A stretch of DNA of 6,532 nucleotides, taken from contig CAYVBE010000222.1 in NCBI GenBank assembly GCA_964448935.1, positions 1-6,532 of the forward strand, given 5' to 3'. Below, piece by piece: positions 6,500 to 6,532 of this stretch. The number at the start of each line of letters is the position of its first letter. The stretch's first letter is position 1. The translations under genes and the position numbers were made by a program. The notes below the pieces were generated by a model. The model saw only the letters and a list, made by a program, of their open reading frames with translations, did no database searches and was not told the DNA's origin. This stretch comes from CAYVBE01 sp964448935 (GTDB taxonomy: Bacteria; Planctomycetota; Brocadiia; SM23-32).

Positions 6500-6532
6500 C
6501 TATCCACCCTCCGAAAACCGCATAAAGCTTAT
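6500..6532 (-). CDS. Possible last codons of an upstream operon gene (cut by right window edge)
   Basis: From the right edge the - strand is open for ten codons (ISFMRFSEGG) and stops at TAG 6502-6500, which directly abuts the adaptor GTG at 6499. In operons of this type the gene before the adaptor is often the TolC/CusC outer-membrane channel, so this could be its end. Against this, ten open codons carry little weight, and the edge is A+T-richer than the coding sequence here (ATAAGCTTTAT on this strand). It could equally be a 5' untranslated or promoter-proximal region. I recognise no family in the residues. Confidence 0.25.
   Translation of the reverse strand: MSFMRFSEGG
6507..6512 (-). 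promoter_or_regulatory. Ribosome binding site deciding the GTG start of the adaptor gene
   Basis: On the - strand GGAGGG lies seven bases before GTG 6499, the same spacing as for the permease gene. With the in-frame TAG at 6502-6500 directly before the GTG, it fixes this unusual start codon. Confidence 0.7.

Noticed and set aside
1..6532. Transposons, integrases, CRISPR arrays, toxin-antitoxin or phage-defence genes
   Set aside because: Apart from the two efflux genes and the tRNA, I found no coding frame free of antisense overlap, and no tandem repeat or spacer pattern.

Overview
The window is high-GC bacterial DNA. It contains the 3' end of a tRNA gene on the + strand (1-46) and, facing it on the - strand, the last two genes of a heavy-metal efflux operon that fills almost everything else (184-6499). 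The tRNA gene encodes its own CCA, both genes have strong GGAGG-type Shine-Dalgarno sequences, and the operon encodes a tripartite RND pump. Together these suggest a Gram-negative, probably proteobacterial, metal-exposed organism. I cannot place it more precisely.

Layout from left to right: 1-46 is the 3' part of a long-variable-arm tRNA, most likely tRNA-Leu, entering from the left edge. Positions 47-183 are non-coding and hold an inverted repeat starting in the tRNA's own ACCA end, plus a nested pair of imperfect inverted repeats. Positions 184-4518 (-) encode a 1444-residue RND permease of the CusA/CzcA heavy-metal class. Positions 4511-6499 (-) encode a 662-residue CusB-like periplasmic adaptor. 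Positions 6500-6532 hold the adaptor's ribosome binding site and possibly the last codons of another operon gene, which could be an outer-membrane channel.

The genes work together as follows. The adaptor carries two small Cys/Met/His heavy-metal-binding domains and a C-terminal DUF3347-like domain. It should collect metal in the periplasm and dock on the permease. The permease retains the three-methionine periplasmic site that binds Cu(I)/Ag(I) in E. coli CusA, so copper and/or silver is the most likely substrate. An 8-base overlap between the genes points to translational coupling.

The most unusual content is in the permease. It is about 400 residues longer than E. coli CusA. The extra length comes from several separate insertions: a porter-domain insert, about four extra hydrophobic helices between TM6 and TM7, a helical soluble block, a charged block and a 13th C-terminal helix. 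Its membrane-embedded methionine relay and part of its proton relay are substituted, although the periplasmic methionine triad is intact. I see no transposase, integrase, CRISPR array or obviously novel system. The interest lies in the remodelled pump and the structured DNA beside the tRNA.
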